Shown: piece by piece, positions 17,598 to 25,994 of the stretch
Numbering within the stretch: position 1 is the first letter of the stretch
How the letters are laid out: the number at the start of each line of letters is the position of its first letter
From: Chryseobacterium sp. YIM B08800
GTDB taxonomy: Bacteria > Bacteroidota > Bacteroidia > Flavobacteriales > Weeksellaceae
Length of the DNA stretch: 64,000 nt
Assembly: GCF_026163565.1 (NCBI RefSeq)
Contig: NZ_JAPDKN010000002.1
Location: forward strand, 62,001 to 126,000
Direction of reading: 5' to 3'
Notes under the pieces: model-generated
Seen by the model: only the letters and a program-made list of their open reading frames with translations
The model's database searches: none
What the model was told of the DNA's origin: nothing
Position numbers and translations under genes: made by a program

Positions 17598-19058
17598 TTA
17601 CTTACTCATAAGCTTCCAAAGCTCATTAATTACTTCTTTATCGTCAAAATGATGTTTCACACCATTGATTTCCTGATAATTTTCGTGGCCTTTTCCGGCT
17701 ACAAGAATTATGTCTTTTGGCTCGGCAAATTTTATTGCCATTTTTATCGCTTCTCTTCTGTCTGGAATTGAAGTGTATTTGCTGAAATTCTGAGGTTCAA
17801 CACCTGCCTCAATTTCTTTTATAATCACAGCCGGATCTTCTGTTCTCGGATTATCTGAAGTGATGATTGCCAACGTTGATTTTTTAGTGGCAATATTTCC
17901 CATTTCAGGCCTTTTTGAGTGATCTCTGTCGCCTCCACAACCAAAAACCGTAATCAGTCTTTCGTTTTTCGTTCTGATATCGTTGATGCTGTCTAAAACA
18001 TTTTCAAGTGCATCCGGAGTATGAGCATAATCTACAATGAAGAAAATTCCACCGTCTGATTTAAAGGTTTCGAATCTTCCGGAAACTCTTTTTAAAATAC
18101 TGATTGCCTGAAGAATTTCGTCTTGCTCAAAGCCTAATTCAGAAGCAATTCCAAAGACCAAAAGCAAATTGTAGACATTGAATTTCCCTGTTAAAGTCGT
18201 CCAAAACTCTTTTCCGTTGAAATTTAACAGCATTCCGTTAAAATCAACTTCCAAAAGTCTTCCGTGATAATCTGCCATCGTTTTCAAAGCATAAGATCTT
18301 TTCTTTGCTTTGGTATTTTGCAACATTACATTTCCGTTTTTATCATCAACGTTGGTGATGGCAATGGCATTTTCATTTAACTCATCAAAAAATCTTTTTT
18401 TCGTTTTTAGATATTCATCAAAAGTTTTATGATAATCAAGATGATCGTGGGTAAGATTGGTAAATCCTGCAATTTTGAAACGTAAACCTTCGGTTCTATT
18501 CTGAGAAATTCCATGTGAACTCACTTCCATAAAAGCAAATTCGCAACCCGCTTCAACTGCTTTAGCTAAAATCTGATTGATTGTAATGACATCCGGAGTT
18601 GTATGTGTTGCCGGAATTTTTTCATCTCCAACTCTGATTTCAACGGTAGAAAGCAGTGCCGAATTGTAGCCTAAATTTTTAAAGACATCAAAAAGCAAAG
18701 TAGAAACAGAAGTTTTACCATTGGTTCCTGTAACTCCAATTAGCTTTAATTTTTCAGAAGGATTTCCATAGAAATTAGAAGCCAGTTGCCCTAAAGTTTT
18801 AGACGAATCTTTTACTTTGACGTAGGTGATATTTTCATCTAAATTTTCCGGTAAATCTTCGCAAACAATTGTTTTTGCGCCCTTCTCAATAGACGATGCA
18901 ATAAATGAATGTCCGTCCGCAACTGTTCCTTTTACTGCAATGTAAAGTGAGTCTTCGGAAACTTTTCTGCTATCGAAAATCAAAGCAGAAACTTCACGGT
19001 CGTTTTTACCGTGGATTTCTAAAACTGGAATTCTGTTTAATAATTCAACTAATTGCAT
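17598..19058 (-). CDS. murE: UDP-N-acetylmuramoyl-L-alanyl-D-glutamate--2,6-diaminopimelate ligase
   Basis: Adds the third stem residue. The 486-residue protein has GVTGTNGKTSVSTLLFD (ATP loop), FTNLTHDHLDYHKTFDEY and the motif DNPRTEDP, which in MurE marks meso-diaminopimelate rather than lysine specificity. VAGKGHENYQ lies near the end. Start 19,058 (MQLVELLNRIPVLEIHG) is preferred because the 14 extra upstream residues are Lys/Ile-rich and spacer-like. It is separated from ftsI by a two-hairpin element. Confidence 0.96.
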   Translation of the reverse strand: MQLVELLNRIPVLEIHGKNDREVSALIFDSRKVSEDSLYIAVKGTVADGHSFIASSIEKGAKTIVCEDLPENLDENITYVKVKDSSKTLGQLASNFYGNPSEKLKLIGVTGTNGKTSVSTLLFDVFKNLGYNSALLSTVEIRVGDEKIPATHTTPDVITINQILAKAVEAGCEFAFMEVSSHGISQNRTEGLRFKIAGFTNLTHDHLDYHKTFDEYLKTKKRFFDELNENAIAITNVDDKNGNVMLQNTKAKKRSYALKTMADYHGRLLEVDFNGMLLNFNGKEFWTTLTGKFNVYNLLLVFGIASELGFEQDEILQAISILKRVSGRFETFKSDGGIFFIVDYAHTPDALENVLDSINDIRTKNERLITVFGCGGDRDHSKRPEMGNIATKKSTLAIITSDNPRTEDPAVIIKEIEAGVEPQNFSKYTSIPDRREAIKMAIKFAEPKDIILVAGKGHENYQEINGVKHHFDDKEVINELWKLMSK

Positions 19059-19082
19059 TGCTTTGATGCTTTTTATTTTTTT

Positions 19083-19140
19083 ATTTGATAGGATTTTCAT
19101 CCTATCCTTTATTAAATCGTCCCTTCGGGACTCTTTTTAT
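19083..19140 (-). repeat. Two-hairpin spacer element, copy 2 (murE-ftsI)
   Basis: On minus: GTCCCGAAGGGAC, then an 8-bp stem with a GNRA-type loop, GATAGGAT-GAAA-ATCCTATC. Copy 1 lies at 9462-9511 with loop and stem changes but the same order and flanks (TTTATTAA between hairpins). Confidence 0.65.
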
Positions 19141-21132
19141 TTAATTCTGCAGAGATAAATATATTCTCTGATTTTTGCTTATCGTTGTCCCTTCAAGCGG
19201 AAATTGTTCTTTAATTCTTCCCACTCCTTTAAAGTCTACACGATAGCCTAAATTTTCCAATTGCGGGATAACGTTTTTACCGATTAACCCAACCACACTT
19301 GGCATTTGCTTATTATTCACCGCAACTTTTACATTCGGCTCTACCATTTTATTAAGGTTCACCTTTCTGTCGACAAGCATTTCTTTTTCAACATTCTGTG
19401 GTGTTTTAAGGAAAGTTTTTCCTGCAATTTCTTTAAAAACCGGTGCGGAAACCGTCCCTCCATAAAACCCTTTTGACGTGTTTGGTTCACTAATCATCAC
19501 ATAACACGTATATTTCGGATTATCTGCCGGATAAAATCCTGCAAATGACGCTCTGTATTTCATCGGACCGGGAAGCCAATATTCAAATCTTGCCGTCCCG
19601 GTTTTTCCTGCCATTTTCAGGTTTGGAGTGAAGATACTTCTACCCGTTCCCTTTTCTACCGCTTTTGTTAAAGCGCTTGTCATCATCTGAATTGCCTTAT
19701 CAGAAGCCATTTTTTTAACAATCACCTCTTCTTTAGCCTGAAAAATTGTTTTTCCGTCTTTCATTATTTTATCAATAAAAAGAGGTTTTACCATTTTCCC
19801 TTTATTAGCAACCCCGTTGTAGAAGGTTGTCAACTGTAAAAGATTAATGTTTGATGAATATCCGTAAGCAATTGAGGCCAATGTTGCAGCATTCCATCTT
19901 TTATTTTCCGGAGTCACGATTTTCGGTTTTGTTATTCCCGGAAGCTCGATATCCATTTTATCAAATAATTTCCATCTTCTTAAATGATCTAGAAAAATTT
20001 GAGGTTTCTCTGCGTAATATTTTGTAATCAATTTAGCCGTTCCTACGTTGCTTGATTTTGCTAAAACATCACTGATATCGTAAGTTCCGCCACCATGACC
20101 ATCAGAAATTCTTTGTTTTGCGTACGTCCAAACTCCATTTCCTACATCTACCGTTGTATTTTCATCAATAAAACCGTCATCCATTGCTGCCAAAAGAGAA
20201 ATAGTTTTAAAAGTAGATCCCGGTTCGATATTGTCTTTTAAAGCATAATTGTAGGCATCTTCATAAACTCCCGGTTCGGTTTGTCTTAAATTAACCAAAG
20301 CTCTCACTTTTCCGGTTTCAACCTCCATTACAATTACGGTACCGTGTTTCGCTTCAAAATTAATCAGTTGTTTTTCTAAAGCAGAATGCGCAATATCCTG
20401 AATTCTAAGATCTAAAGTTGTATAAACATCCTCTCCATCAACAGGCTCGTTTACTTTCCAAAAATCGATTGGTTTCCATTGAGAAGAGTTAACTCTTTGT
20501 TCCAACCTGCTTCCGTCAGTTCCGGTAAGATATTTTGAAAAAGCACCTTCAAGACCTGATCTTACTTCGCCATTATCCATCCCAATGGTTCCGGAACCAA
20601 TTTCTGAAGTTGCCAGTTCTCGTTTGTAGTTTCTGTCAACGATAAATCCGCCTTTATTTTTACCTCTTTTAAAAATCGGAAAACTTCTGATTCTGTCGTA
20701 CTGATCAAAGTCTAAACCTTTTACCAAAGAATAATATTGGTTTTTTTTCTTTTTTTGTTCGTCGAATCTTTTTCTGAATTCAGCTCTCGGTTTTCCGAAC
20801 ATTTTGCTCAAAGAATCTGTAAGAGCGCCAATATTATTGCTGTAAACAGTGTCTTTTATTGTTTTAAAATCAAGATAGATATCATAACGCATCACGGTTG
20901 TTGCCAAAATTGATCCGTCGGAAGCAAACAAATTTCCACGAGCTGCCTTCAAGGTTGCTGTACGATAGTTTTTGTTGATATAATCATCTTTAATTTCCTG
21001 CACGTTGGTATTCTGAAGCACAACAATTCTTGCCAAAAACATCACAAATACGCATAAAGCAACAGTTGCGAAGAGGTAACCCCATCGCAGTGTTTTTTTT
21101 CTTTTGTTATCGTAATCATTTTGTTTTTGCAT
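19141..21132 (-). CDS. ftsI: Peptidoglycan D,D-transpeptidase FtsI/PBP3 with PASTA domain
   Basis: Class B penicillin-binding protein, cross-linking septal peptidoglycan. The 663-residue protein has one N-terminal membrane helix (about 15-35), a dimerisation domain, and a transpeptidase domain with SxxK (PGSTFKTISLL), SxN (AKSSNVGTAKL) and KTG (MAGKTGTARFEYW). A single PASTA-like domain is at the end (MPSVVGLIGKNVIPQLENLG). Start 21,132 is ATG next to a GTG; it overlaps the end of ftsL by 17 nt, so translation is coupled. Confidence 0.95.
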   Translation of the reverse strand: MQKQNDYDNKRKKTLRWGYLFATVALCVFVMFLARIVVLQNTNVQEIKDDYINKNYRTATLKAARGNLFASDGSILATTVMRYDIYLDFKTIKDTVYSNNIGALTDSLSKMFGKPRAEFRKRFDEQKKKKNQYYSLVKGLDFDQYDRIRSFPIFKRGKNKGGFIVDRNYKRELATSEIGSGTIGMDNGEVRSGLEGAFSKYLTGTDGSRLEQRVNSSQWKPIDFWKVNEPVDGEDVYTTLDLRIQDIAHSALEKQLINFEAKHGTVIVMEVETGKVRALVNLRQTEPGVYEDAYNYALKDNIEPGSTFKTISLLAAMDDGFIDENTTVDVGNGVWTYAKQRISDGHGGGTYDISDVLAKSSNVGTAKLITKYYAEKPQIFLDHLRRWKLFDKMDIELPGITKPKIVTPENKRWNAATLASIAYGYSSNINLLQLTTFYNGVANKGKMVKPLFIDKIMKDGKTIFQAKEEVIVKKMASDKAIQMMTSALTKAVEKGTGRSIFTPNLKMAGKTGTARFEYWLPGPMKYRASFAGFYPADNPKYTCYVMISEPNTSKGFYGGTVSAPVFKEIAGKTFLKTPQNVEKEMLVDRKVNLNKMVEPNVKVAVNNKQMPSVVGLIGKNVIPQLENLGYRVDFKGVGRIKEQFPLEGTTISKNQRIYLSLQN

Positions 21133-21481
21133 CACTACTGTCTAATTTGATTAACAATTTGTGCGGATGACTTTCTAAAGTCATGAGTGAATCTGCGGCG
21201 ACTTCCTTGCCCAGTTCAGATTCCATTTTTACCTTGATCAGCTTACTTTGTGCGTAAGCGTTTCTCGATTTATATTCTTCTGTTTCTTCTTTTAAAGCGT
21301 TAACAATTTTTATTTTTTTGTTGACTAAATGATTACTGTAAATCATTGCCATCATCAGGACAAACAACAACAGGAAAAATTTGTAATGAATTTTTATTTC
21401 ATCACGGTTCAGGAAATTTCCTTTTATAATATCTATAAAAGTAAGTTTCTTCTGAGGGCGATTTGTTGTTCTTTTTGCCAC
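21116..21481 (-). CDS. ftsL: FtsL-like cell division protein
   Basis: A 121-residue bitopic protein: basic N-terminus, one membrane helix (KFFLLLFVLMMAMIYSNHLV, about 40-60) and a periplasmic helical tail with heptad spacing (IVNALKEETEEYKSRNAYAQ). This fits FtsL, a divisome subunit binding FtsQ/FtsB and FtsW/FtsI, by position between rsmH and ftsI. The start appears to be GTG at 21,481; no in-frame ATG precedes the membrane segment. Confidence 0.82.
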   Translation of the reverse strand: MAKRTTNRPQKKLTFIDIIKGNFLNRDEIKIHYKFFLLLFVLMMAMIYSNHLVNKKIKIVNALKEETEEYKSRNAYAQSKLIKVKMESELGKEVAADSLMTLESHPHKLLIKLDSSDAKTK

Positions 21482-21549
21482 GTTTTTTTTTATGGGTAAT
21501 GAGTAATTGGTAATGAGTAATCCATTGCCTATTACTTATCATTTATTGC

Positions 21550-22443
21550 TTATATTTTGATTCCGGTTCTCATTTTTGCGCTTCTGGCTCTTGAGTTTTC
21601 TTCAATTTCCTTATCATCAGGAATAATTGCTTTGCTCTTCACCAATTCGAATGCTTTTTCGTAATTTCCGTAGATATCACGTTGCGGCTCTCCTTCAAAC
21701 ATCCCGTTTTTCAAAAATCTTTTCACCAATCGGTCTTCCAATGAATGGTAAGAAATAACCACCAATCGTCCACTTGGTTTTAAAATTTTATAAGACTGAA
21801 CCAACATTTCCTTTAAAACTTCAAGCTCTTGATTAACCTCAATTCTTATTGCCTGAAACAATTGAGCATAAAATTTATTCACTTTATGCGGCGGAAGATA
21901 ACTGAACAGTTTTTTCAGATCTTCAGTAGTTTCAATTGTTTTGCTTTTTCTGTGATGTACGATATCACGAGCTAATTTTCTCGCTTCTCTCAATTCACCA
22001 TAGTAATAGAAAATATCCGCCAAGGCTTCTTCGTCATACTCATTGATTACTTTTTTAGCATCAAGACTCTGCATGACATTCATTCTCATATCAAGTGGCG
22101 CATTGCTTCTCGTAGAAAAACCTCTTTCGCCTGCATCGAATTGATGAGACGAAACGCCAAGATCAGCCAAAATACCGTCAACCTGAGAAACACCATACAT
22201 CAAAAGAGAATTTTCAAGAAATCTGAAATTCTGATTGATTAATGTAAATTTCGGGTCGTCGATATTATTTTTAAGAGCATCAAGATCCTGATCAAAAGCA
22301 TATAACTTTCCTTTTTCAGAAAGTCGACTTACAATCTCTCTTGAATGCCCACCGCCACCAAATGTGCAGTCCACATAAATTCCGTCTGGATTGGTCACCA
22401 AATCATCCACACTTTGCTTCAATAAAACGGGGTTGTGATACAT
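21550..22443 (-). CDS. rsmH: 16S rRNA (cytosine(1402)-N(4))-methyltransferase
   Basis: Methylates N4 of C1402 in 16S rRNA (formerly MraW). The 297-residue protein starts MYHNPVLLKQSVDDLV and has the SAM motif VDCTFGGGGHSREI (about 23-36), DGILADLGVSSHQFD (about 90-105), ERGFSTRSNAPLDMRM and VVISYHSLEDRLVKRF near the C-terminus, with the usual SRARSAKMR end. It lies 23 nt after mraZ and is co-transcribed. Confidence 0.97.
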   Translation of the reverse strand: MYHNPVLLKQSVDDLVTNPDGIYVDCTFGGGGHSREIVSRLSEKGKLYAFDQDLDALKNNIDDPKFTLINQNFRFLENSLLMYGVSQVDGILADLGVSSHQFDAGERGFSTRSNAPLDMRMNVMQSLDAKKVINEYDEEALADIFYYYGELREARKLARDIVHHRKSKTIETTEDLKKLFSYLPPHKVNKFYAQLFQAIRIEVNQELEVLKEMLVQSYKILKPSGRLVVISYHSLEDRLVKRFLKNGMFEGEPQRDIYGNYEKAFELVKSKAIIPDDKEIEENSRARSAKMRTGIKI

Positions 22444-22466
22444 GCTTATTTGTGTTTATTTAATTA

Positions 22467-22922
22467 TTATTCATCAAATGCTCCCATCACGTCTTCTGCA
22501 AGATTTGCAAAATCTTCTTCATTGGTCGCAATTACTTTTTCGTATGCTTCTTTATCCCAAATCTCAAAAAGCTCTCCCGCACTAGTTATCACAATATCTT
22601 TTGTAAGGCTTGCAAAACCAGTAAGATCTTTCGAAATCTGCAGTCTTCCGGCAGTATCAAGCTCTACTGTCTTTACTCCTGCCGTGAACATTCTGATAAA
22701 ATCAGCATTTTTTTTGACGAATCTATTCAACTTATTTATCTTACCCATCAGCTTATCCCACGCATTCATAGGGTAAACTTCAAGACATGATTGAAACACA
22801 GAACGCTTTACTACAAAGGTTTTATCCTCAAAATCCTCCATCTGCTTAATTAGCGATGAAGGCACTTTAAGGCGACCCTTGTCGTCTATTTTGCACTCAT
22901 ATGTCCCAATGAAATTTCTCAT
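22467..22922 (-). CDS. mraZ: Division/cell wall cluster transcriptional regulator MraZ
   Basis: A 151-residue AbrB-fold repressor of its own dcw operon, with the two conserved D-x-K/A-G-R blocks: YECKIDDKGRLKVPSSL (about 6-22) and VELDTAGRLQISKDL (about 80-95). The start 22,922 (MRNFIGTYEC) is the family start; the longer frame would run through the predicted operator. Boxes at 22,947-22,971 fit autoregulation. Confidence 0.96.
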   Translation of the reverse strand: MRNFIGTYECKIDDKGRLKVPSSLIKQMEDFEDKTFVVKRSVFQSCLEVYPMNAWDKLMGKINKLNRFVKKNADFIRMFTAGVKTVELDTAGRLQISKDLTGFASLTKDIVITSAGELFEIWDKEAYEKVIATNEEDFANLAEDVMGAFDE

Positions 22923-22946
22923 TTGGAACAAAATTATAAATATTTT

Positions 22947-22971
22947 TCCAAATCCTCCCACTTTTTCCCAC
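22947..22971 (-). promoter_or_regulatory. Predicted MraZ operator boxes upstream of mraZ
   Basis: On minus, two GTGGG boxes (22,971-22,967 and 22,961-22,957) exactly 10 nt apart, and a weaker TTGGA 10 nt further (22,951-22,947), 25-50 nt before the mraZ ATG. MraZ of E. coli and mollicutes binds TGGG direct repeats with this 10-nt period, so this is a likely autoregulatory site. Confidence 0.75.
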
Positions 22972-23190
22972 TTTTTGACTTAATGTTAATAAGTTTCATT
23001 AAATATTGAATATCAATGAGATTAAAAAGCCAAAAGACATAATTGTGAACCCTTGTATTTAAAGCATAGCAAAAAGAATTGTAAAAAAAACCATAACAAT
23101 AGGTTTCATATATTATTTTTAGTTTATATTAGTTATATCAAAAAATTTTTGGTGTTTAATTTGTATTTTTGCAAGGCTTAGATAGGCATT

Positions 23191-23952
23191 ATGAGATTTA
23201 GTACAAAAAAAGAAAAGAAATATAACTTTATAGAAGCTGGAGAAGGTCACCCTCTTGTGCTTTTGCACGGGTTAATGGGTGGATTGAGTAATTTTGATAA
23301 AATGGTGAGTTTTTTTTCAGAAAAAGGTTTTAAGGTTTATGTACCTCAATTACCTATTTACGATTTACCGGTACTCAATACCAATCTCACAACGATTGCA
23401 AAATATGTAATCAAATTTATCGAAACCAATATTGGCAAACCGGTTACTATTGTAGGTAATTCTATGGGTGGTCATGTCGGTTTAATCTTAACTTTGGCGC
23501 GTCCGGATCTTGTACAAAATCTTGTACTCACGGGAAGTTCTGGTTTATACGAAAGAGCTTTTGGCGACAGTTTCCCAAGAAAAAACGACCGTTCTTATAT
23601 CAGAAAGAAAGCAGAAGAGGTTTTTTATGATCCTTCAGTCGCTACAGAAGATTTGGTAGATGAAGTTTTCAGCGTTGTAAATGACCGAATGAAAGGAATC
23701 AAAACGGTGATGTTGGCAAGAAGCGCCATCAAACACAATATGCTGAACGACCTTCCTAAAATCTCAAGACCAACGTGTCTGATCTGGGGAAAACAGGATA
23801 ATGTAACCCCTCCTGAAGTAGCAATCGACATGCACAAATTTATCCCGAATTCAGATTTATACTGGATCGATAAATGCGGGCACGCTGCCATGATGGAAAA
23901 GCCAGATGAGTTTAATGAAATTCTTTACGACTGGGTAAAAGACAAAATATAA
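23191..23952 (+). CDS. Alpha/beta hydrolase
   Basis: A 253-residue alpha/beta-hydrolase-fold protein without signal peptide. It shows the oxyanion-hole HGLMGG motif (about 26-31), the nucleophile elbow GNSMGGHVG (Ser at about 92), a late acid in LIWGKQDNVTPP and a catalytic His in DKCGHAAMMEKPDEF. The substrate is unknown; relatives include C-C hydrolases and esterases. A TATTTTTG -7-like box lies at 23,164-23,171. It is divergent from mraZ and is followed by a structured spacer and engB. Confidence 0.88.
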   Translation: MRFSTKKEKKYNFIEAGEGHPLVLLHGLMGGLSNFDKMVSFFSEKGFKVYVPQLPIYDLPVLNTNLTTIAKYVIKFIETNIGKPVTIVGNSMGGHVGLILTLARPDLVQNLVLTGSSGLYERAFGDSFPRKNDRSYIRKKAEEVFYDPSVATEDLVDEVFSVVNDRMKGIKTVMLARSAIKHNMLNDLPKISRPTCLIWGKQDNVTPPEVAIDMHKFIPNSDLYWIDKCGHAAMMEKPDEFNEILYDWVKDKI

Positions 23953-23956
23953 AACG

Positions 23957-24082
23957 ATGAGTTAGTCTCACAACTCATTGATGTGGGTTCAGAATCGACT
24001 GTATGAAAATCATTCTCCGACAGGAGGTCGAGAAAAATCATAAAAAAAGTCCGTTTTCACTAGTTGTGAGACGGACTCATTT
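23957..24082 (+). ncRNA. Structured spacer with competing hairpins and a terminator before engB
   Basis: The 150-nt spacer holds four complementary pairs. ATGAGTT/AACTCAT forms hairpin 1 (23,957-23,978). CTCCGAC/GTCG-AG forms a small middle hairpin (about 24,015-24,031). AGTCCGT/ACGGACT with inner TCAC/GTGA (24,048-24,077) is followed by CATTTTTC, a terminator. GTCTCACAACT (23,965-23,975) is an 11-nt perfect complement of 24,062-24,072, which would break both hairpin 1 and the terminator. This is the layout of an attenuator, or only a decayed inverted-repeat element. No known RNA family was recognised. Confidence 0.45.
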
Positions 24083-24105
24083 TTCTAAATATAAAAATCA
24101 ATAAA

Positions 24106-24729
24106 ATGGTTATAAAAACAGCAACGTTTGTAAAAAGCAGTGGAAAATGGCAGGAATGCCCAGAACCCGACATGCCGGAATATGCTTTCATTGGCCGATC
24201 AAACGTAGGTAAGTCTTCATTGATTAATGCAATGATGAACCACAAAGATTTAGCAAAAACATCAGGAACGCCAGGGAAAACCCAGCTTATTAATCATTTT
24301 CTAGTTAACGAAAACTGGTATCTTACCGATTTACCGGGCTATGGATATGCAAAAGTTTCAAAAGTTATCAGAAAAGATTTTGAAAAACTGATTACCAACT
24401 ATATTCTTAACAGAAGAAATCTTGTGAATCTTTTTGTTTTGGTAGACTCACGCCACAATCCTCAAAAGATTGACTTGGAATTTATACAATGGTGCGGAGA
24501 AAGCGGAGTTCCGTTTTCAATTGTTTTTACGAAAGTAGATAAACTGAAACCCAGCATTGCCATCAAAAATGTGGAAGCTTATAAAAATGAATTGCTGAAA
24601 ACATGGGCAGACCTTCCGGAAATGTATGTAACATCAGCAGAAAAGAAAGAGGGATGTGATGAAATTTTAAATTTCATACAAACTACCAACGAATTCTTAG
24701 CCAATAATAGCGTTAACTTCAATGAATAA
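24106..24729 (+). CDS. yihA: Ribosome biogenesis GTP-binding protein EngB/YsxC
   Basis: Essential TRAFAC-class GTPase needed for 50S assembly. The 207-residue protein shows G1 GRSNVGKSSLINAM (about 31-44), G2 TPGKTQLIN, G3 DLPGYGYAKVSK, G4 TKVDKLKP and G5 TSAEKKEG. Length and spacing are normal. The next gene starts 8 nt before its stop, so the two are translationally coupled. Confidence 0.96.
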   Translation: MVIKTATFVKSSGKWQECPEPDMPEYAFIGRSNVGKSSLINAMMNHKDLAKTSGTPGKTQLINHFLVNENWYLTDLPGYGYAKVSKVIRKDFEKLITNYILNRRNLVNLFVLVDSRHNPQKIDLEFIQWCGESGVPFSIVFTKVDKLKPSIAIKNVEAYKNELLKTWADLPEMYVTSAEKKEGCDEILNFIQTTNEFLANNSVNFNE

Positions 24730-25174
24730 TATTGTTTGGAAAATAAAAAGTTTCGAAGAACTGACCACTTCCGAGCTTTACGAAATCATTAAAGCAAGAG
24801 TAGATGTCTTCGTGGTGGAGCAAGACACGCCTTATCCTGATTTGGATGGATACGATCAAAAAGCACTGCATCTTTGGGCAGAGCAAGAAGATAAAACTGT
24901 ATTAGCATACTGCCGAATTTTCGACAAAGGAATAAAATACGAGGAAACCTCGATAGGAAGAGTTTTAACATCAGAAAAAGGCAGAGGAAAAAATTTAGGA
25001 AAACAATTGATACAGTACGCTGTTGAAACTATAGAAAACCGTTATAAAACCTCTGAAGTAAGAATTTCTGCACAAGATTATTTGCTGAGATTTTATTCAG
25101 GTTTTGGCTTTACTGCTACCGACAAGAAGTATTTAGAGGACAATATTCCGCATACGGAGATGTTTAGGAAATAA
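24722..25174 (+). CDS. GNAT family N-acetyltransferase, ElaA-like
   Basis: A 150-residue acetyltransferase resembling E. coli ElaA: start WKIKSFEELTTSELYEIIKAR, the VFVVEQDTPYPDLDGYDQ block, an acetyl-CoA pyrophosphate loop SIGRVLTSEKGRGKNLGKQL (about 87-106) and C-terminal YSGFGFTATDKKYLEDNIPH. ElaA's substrate is not established. It overlaps engB by 8 nt. Confidence 0.92.
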   Translation: MNNIVWKIKSFEELTTSELYEIIKARVDVFVVEQDTPYPDLDGYDQKALHLWAEQEDKTVLAYCRIFDKGIKYEETSIGRVLTSEKGRGKNLGKQLIQYAVETIENRYKTSEVRISAQDYLLRFYSGFGFTATDKKYLEDNIPHTEMFRK

Positions 25175-25225
25175 TTATAAATATTTTCCTAACTAATTTA
25201 AATTGAGATCTTCTTAGAATAAAAA

Positions 25226-25249
25226 AGCCAGAACCCATGAGTTCTGGCT
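25226..25249 (-). terminator. Type-A hairpin 1: intrinsic terminator on minus
   Basis: Perfect 9-bp stem AGCCAGAAC/GTTCTGGCT with a 6-nt loop; on minus it is followed by T6. First of five type-A hairpins in 25.2-30 kb. It would end the transcript of module 1, behind the tiny ORF at 25,338. Confidence 0.75.
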
Positions 25250-25337
25250 TAACAAAAACTTTAAAAATGAAAATTAAGAAATGACCTTATTTCTTTTTTT
25301 TATATAATGATTTGGTGTCCATCTATTTTTTTAATAA

Positions 25338-25412
25338 TTATTTGTCTGAGGAATAGCGTGAAATTACCAGTAACAGCATTAAACATATAATTCTTATAAC
25401 TTTATCTTTCAT
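25338..25412 (-). CDS. Possible 24-residue hydrophobic microprotein in promoter cassette 1
   Basis: A short ORF on minus, ATG 25,412 to TAA 25,338-25,340, encodes a basic start (MKDKVIR) followed by a hydrophobic run (IICLMLLLVIS) and a polar end (RYSSDK), which resembles a tiny membrane peptide. It lies between a promoter module (25,525-25,588), a type-B hairpin and a strong terminator (25,226), so its transcript is plausible. Other cassettes lack a clear homologue, so translation is uncertain. Confidence 0.35.
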   Translation of the reverse strand: MKDKVIRIICLMLLLVISRYSSDK

Positions 25413-25431
25413 ACGCTAATTTTTATTAAAT

Positions 25432-25461
25432 GTGCCGCAGAGAAATCTGTTTCTACGGCAC
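25432..25461 (-). repeat. Type-B hairpin 1
   Basis: GTGCCGCAG and CTACGGCAC pair around a 12-nt loop. Type-B hairpins recur at 26,943, 27,291, 30,038 and 30,144. Stem bases change in pairs between copies (CGAAGG/CCTTCG at copy 3, CGCAGG/CCTGCG at copy 5a), which points to conserved structure. Confidence 0.7.
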
Positions 25462-25524
25462 AAAGTACACTTGATGATAATAAGGTGTTAAGATTTTTAC
25501 CTTAAACACTTAACATTAACAAGG

Positions 25525-25588
25525 CTAACTTAGCTGTTTTCGGATTTGAAAACAACCAAATGGGTGGTAATTTTCCGGAATATTACAA
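25525..25588 (-). promoter_or_regulatory. Operator-promoter module P1
   Basis: On minus: 24-nt palindrome-like site (25,588-25,565, centre TTCCGGAA; right half degraded to TTACCA), 8 nt, GTTG (25,556-25,553), 20 nt, TAAGTTAG (25,532-25,525). Spacing is the same as in P2, P3 and P4. About 65 nt around it are visibly similar to P4. It drives towards hairpin B1 and the tiny ORF at 25,338. Confidence 0.7.
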
Positions 25589-25739
25589 GCAAAAGTTTAG
25601 AAAACAAAGTTCTTCGTACGGAAAACTTAAAAAAAGACATAAAAACATCAGGCTTCATTTTTATCAGAAAATCTGTAGTTCTGAAAACTTAATAGCTCAA
25701 AACGGATTATACAGTTCAAATCTTCTGTTTTTTACCTTT

Positions 25740-25875
25740 AAGGTCAAACGTTTGAGCATTTTGGTCAAACATCCTACCTTTTTACTCAAATTTCTGAGCA
25801 TTTTGCTATAATATCAAAGCTATTTGCTTGGTTATCCTACCTTTTCACTCAATCATCCTACCTTTTAGCTTGAAC
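25740..25875. repeat. Short degenerate tandem repeats
   Basis: ATCCTACCTTTT occurs three times (about 25,771, 25,834 and 25,855) with ACTCAA or similar after it, and TTTGAGCATTTTGGTC/TTTCTGAGCATTTTGC flank them. On minus this gives recurring KVG-type words but no sustained ORF. Probably a decayed repeat tract. Confidence 0.5.
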
Positions 25876-25994
25876 GTCGACGTGTTTTGCTCAAATTTAT
25901 AAGTAATTCTATACAATTAAAAAGAAAGTCTTTCATGCAGATTTGTATAAGAGAGAGCTTTATTTCAACATTTTTTCTTGCGCCTTATAAAAGC

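Noticed and set aside
17555..17600. GTG start or further extension for the four-helix-bundle gene
   Set aside because: ATG 17,554 is the next codon and fits the family; upstream is repeat.
23957..24082. Hammerhead-type ribozyme in the engB spacer
   Set aside because: No CTGATGA plus GAAA core in the needed order.
25560..25811. 83-residue plus-strand ORF starting inside palindrome P1
   Set aside because: Its NFPEYYK start is the palindrome itself (also read in P3 and P4), and the rest runs through degenerate tandem repeats.
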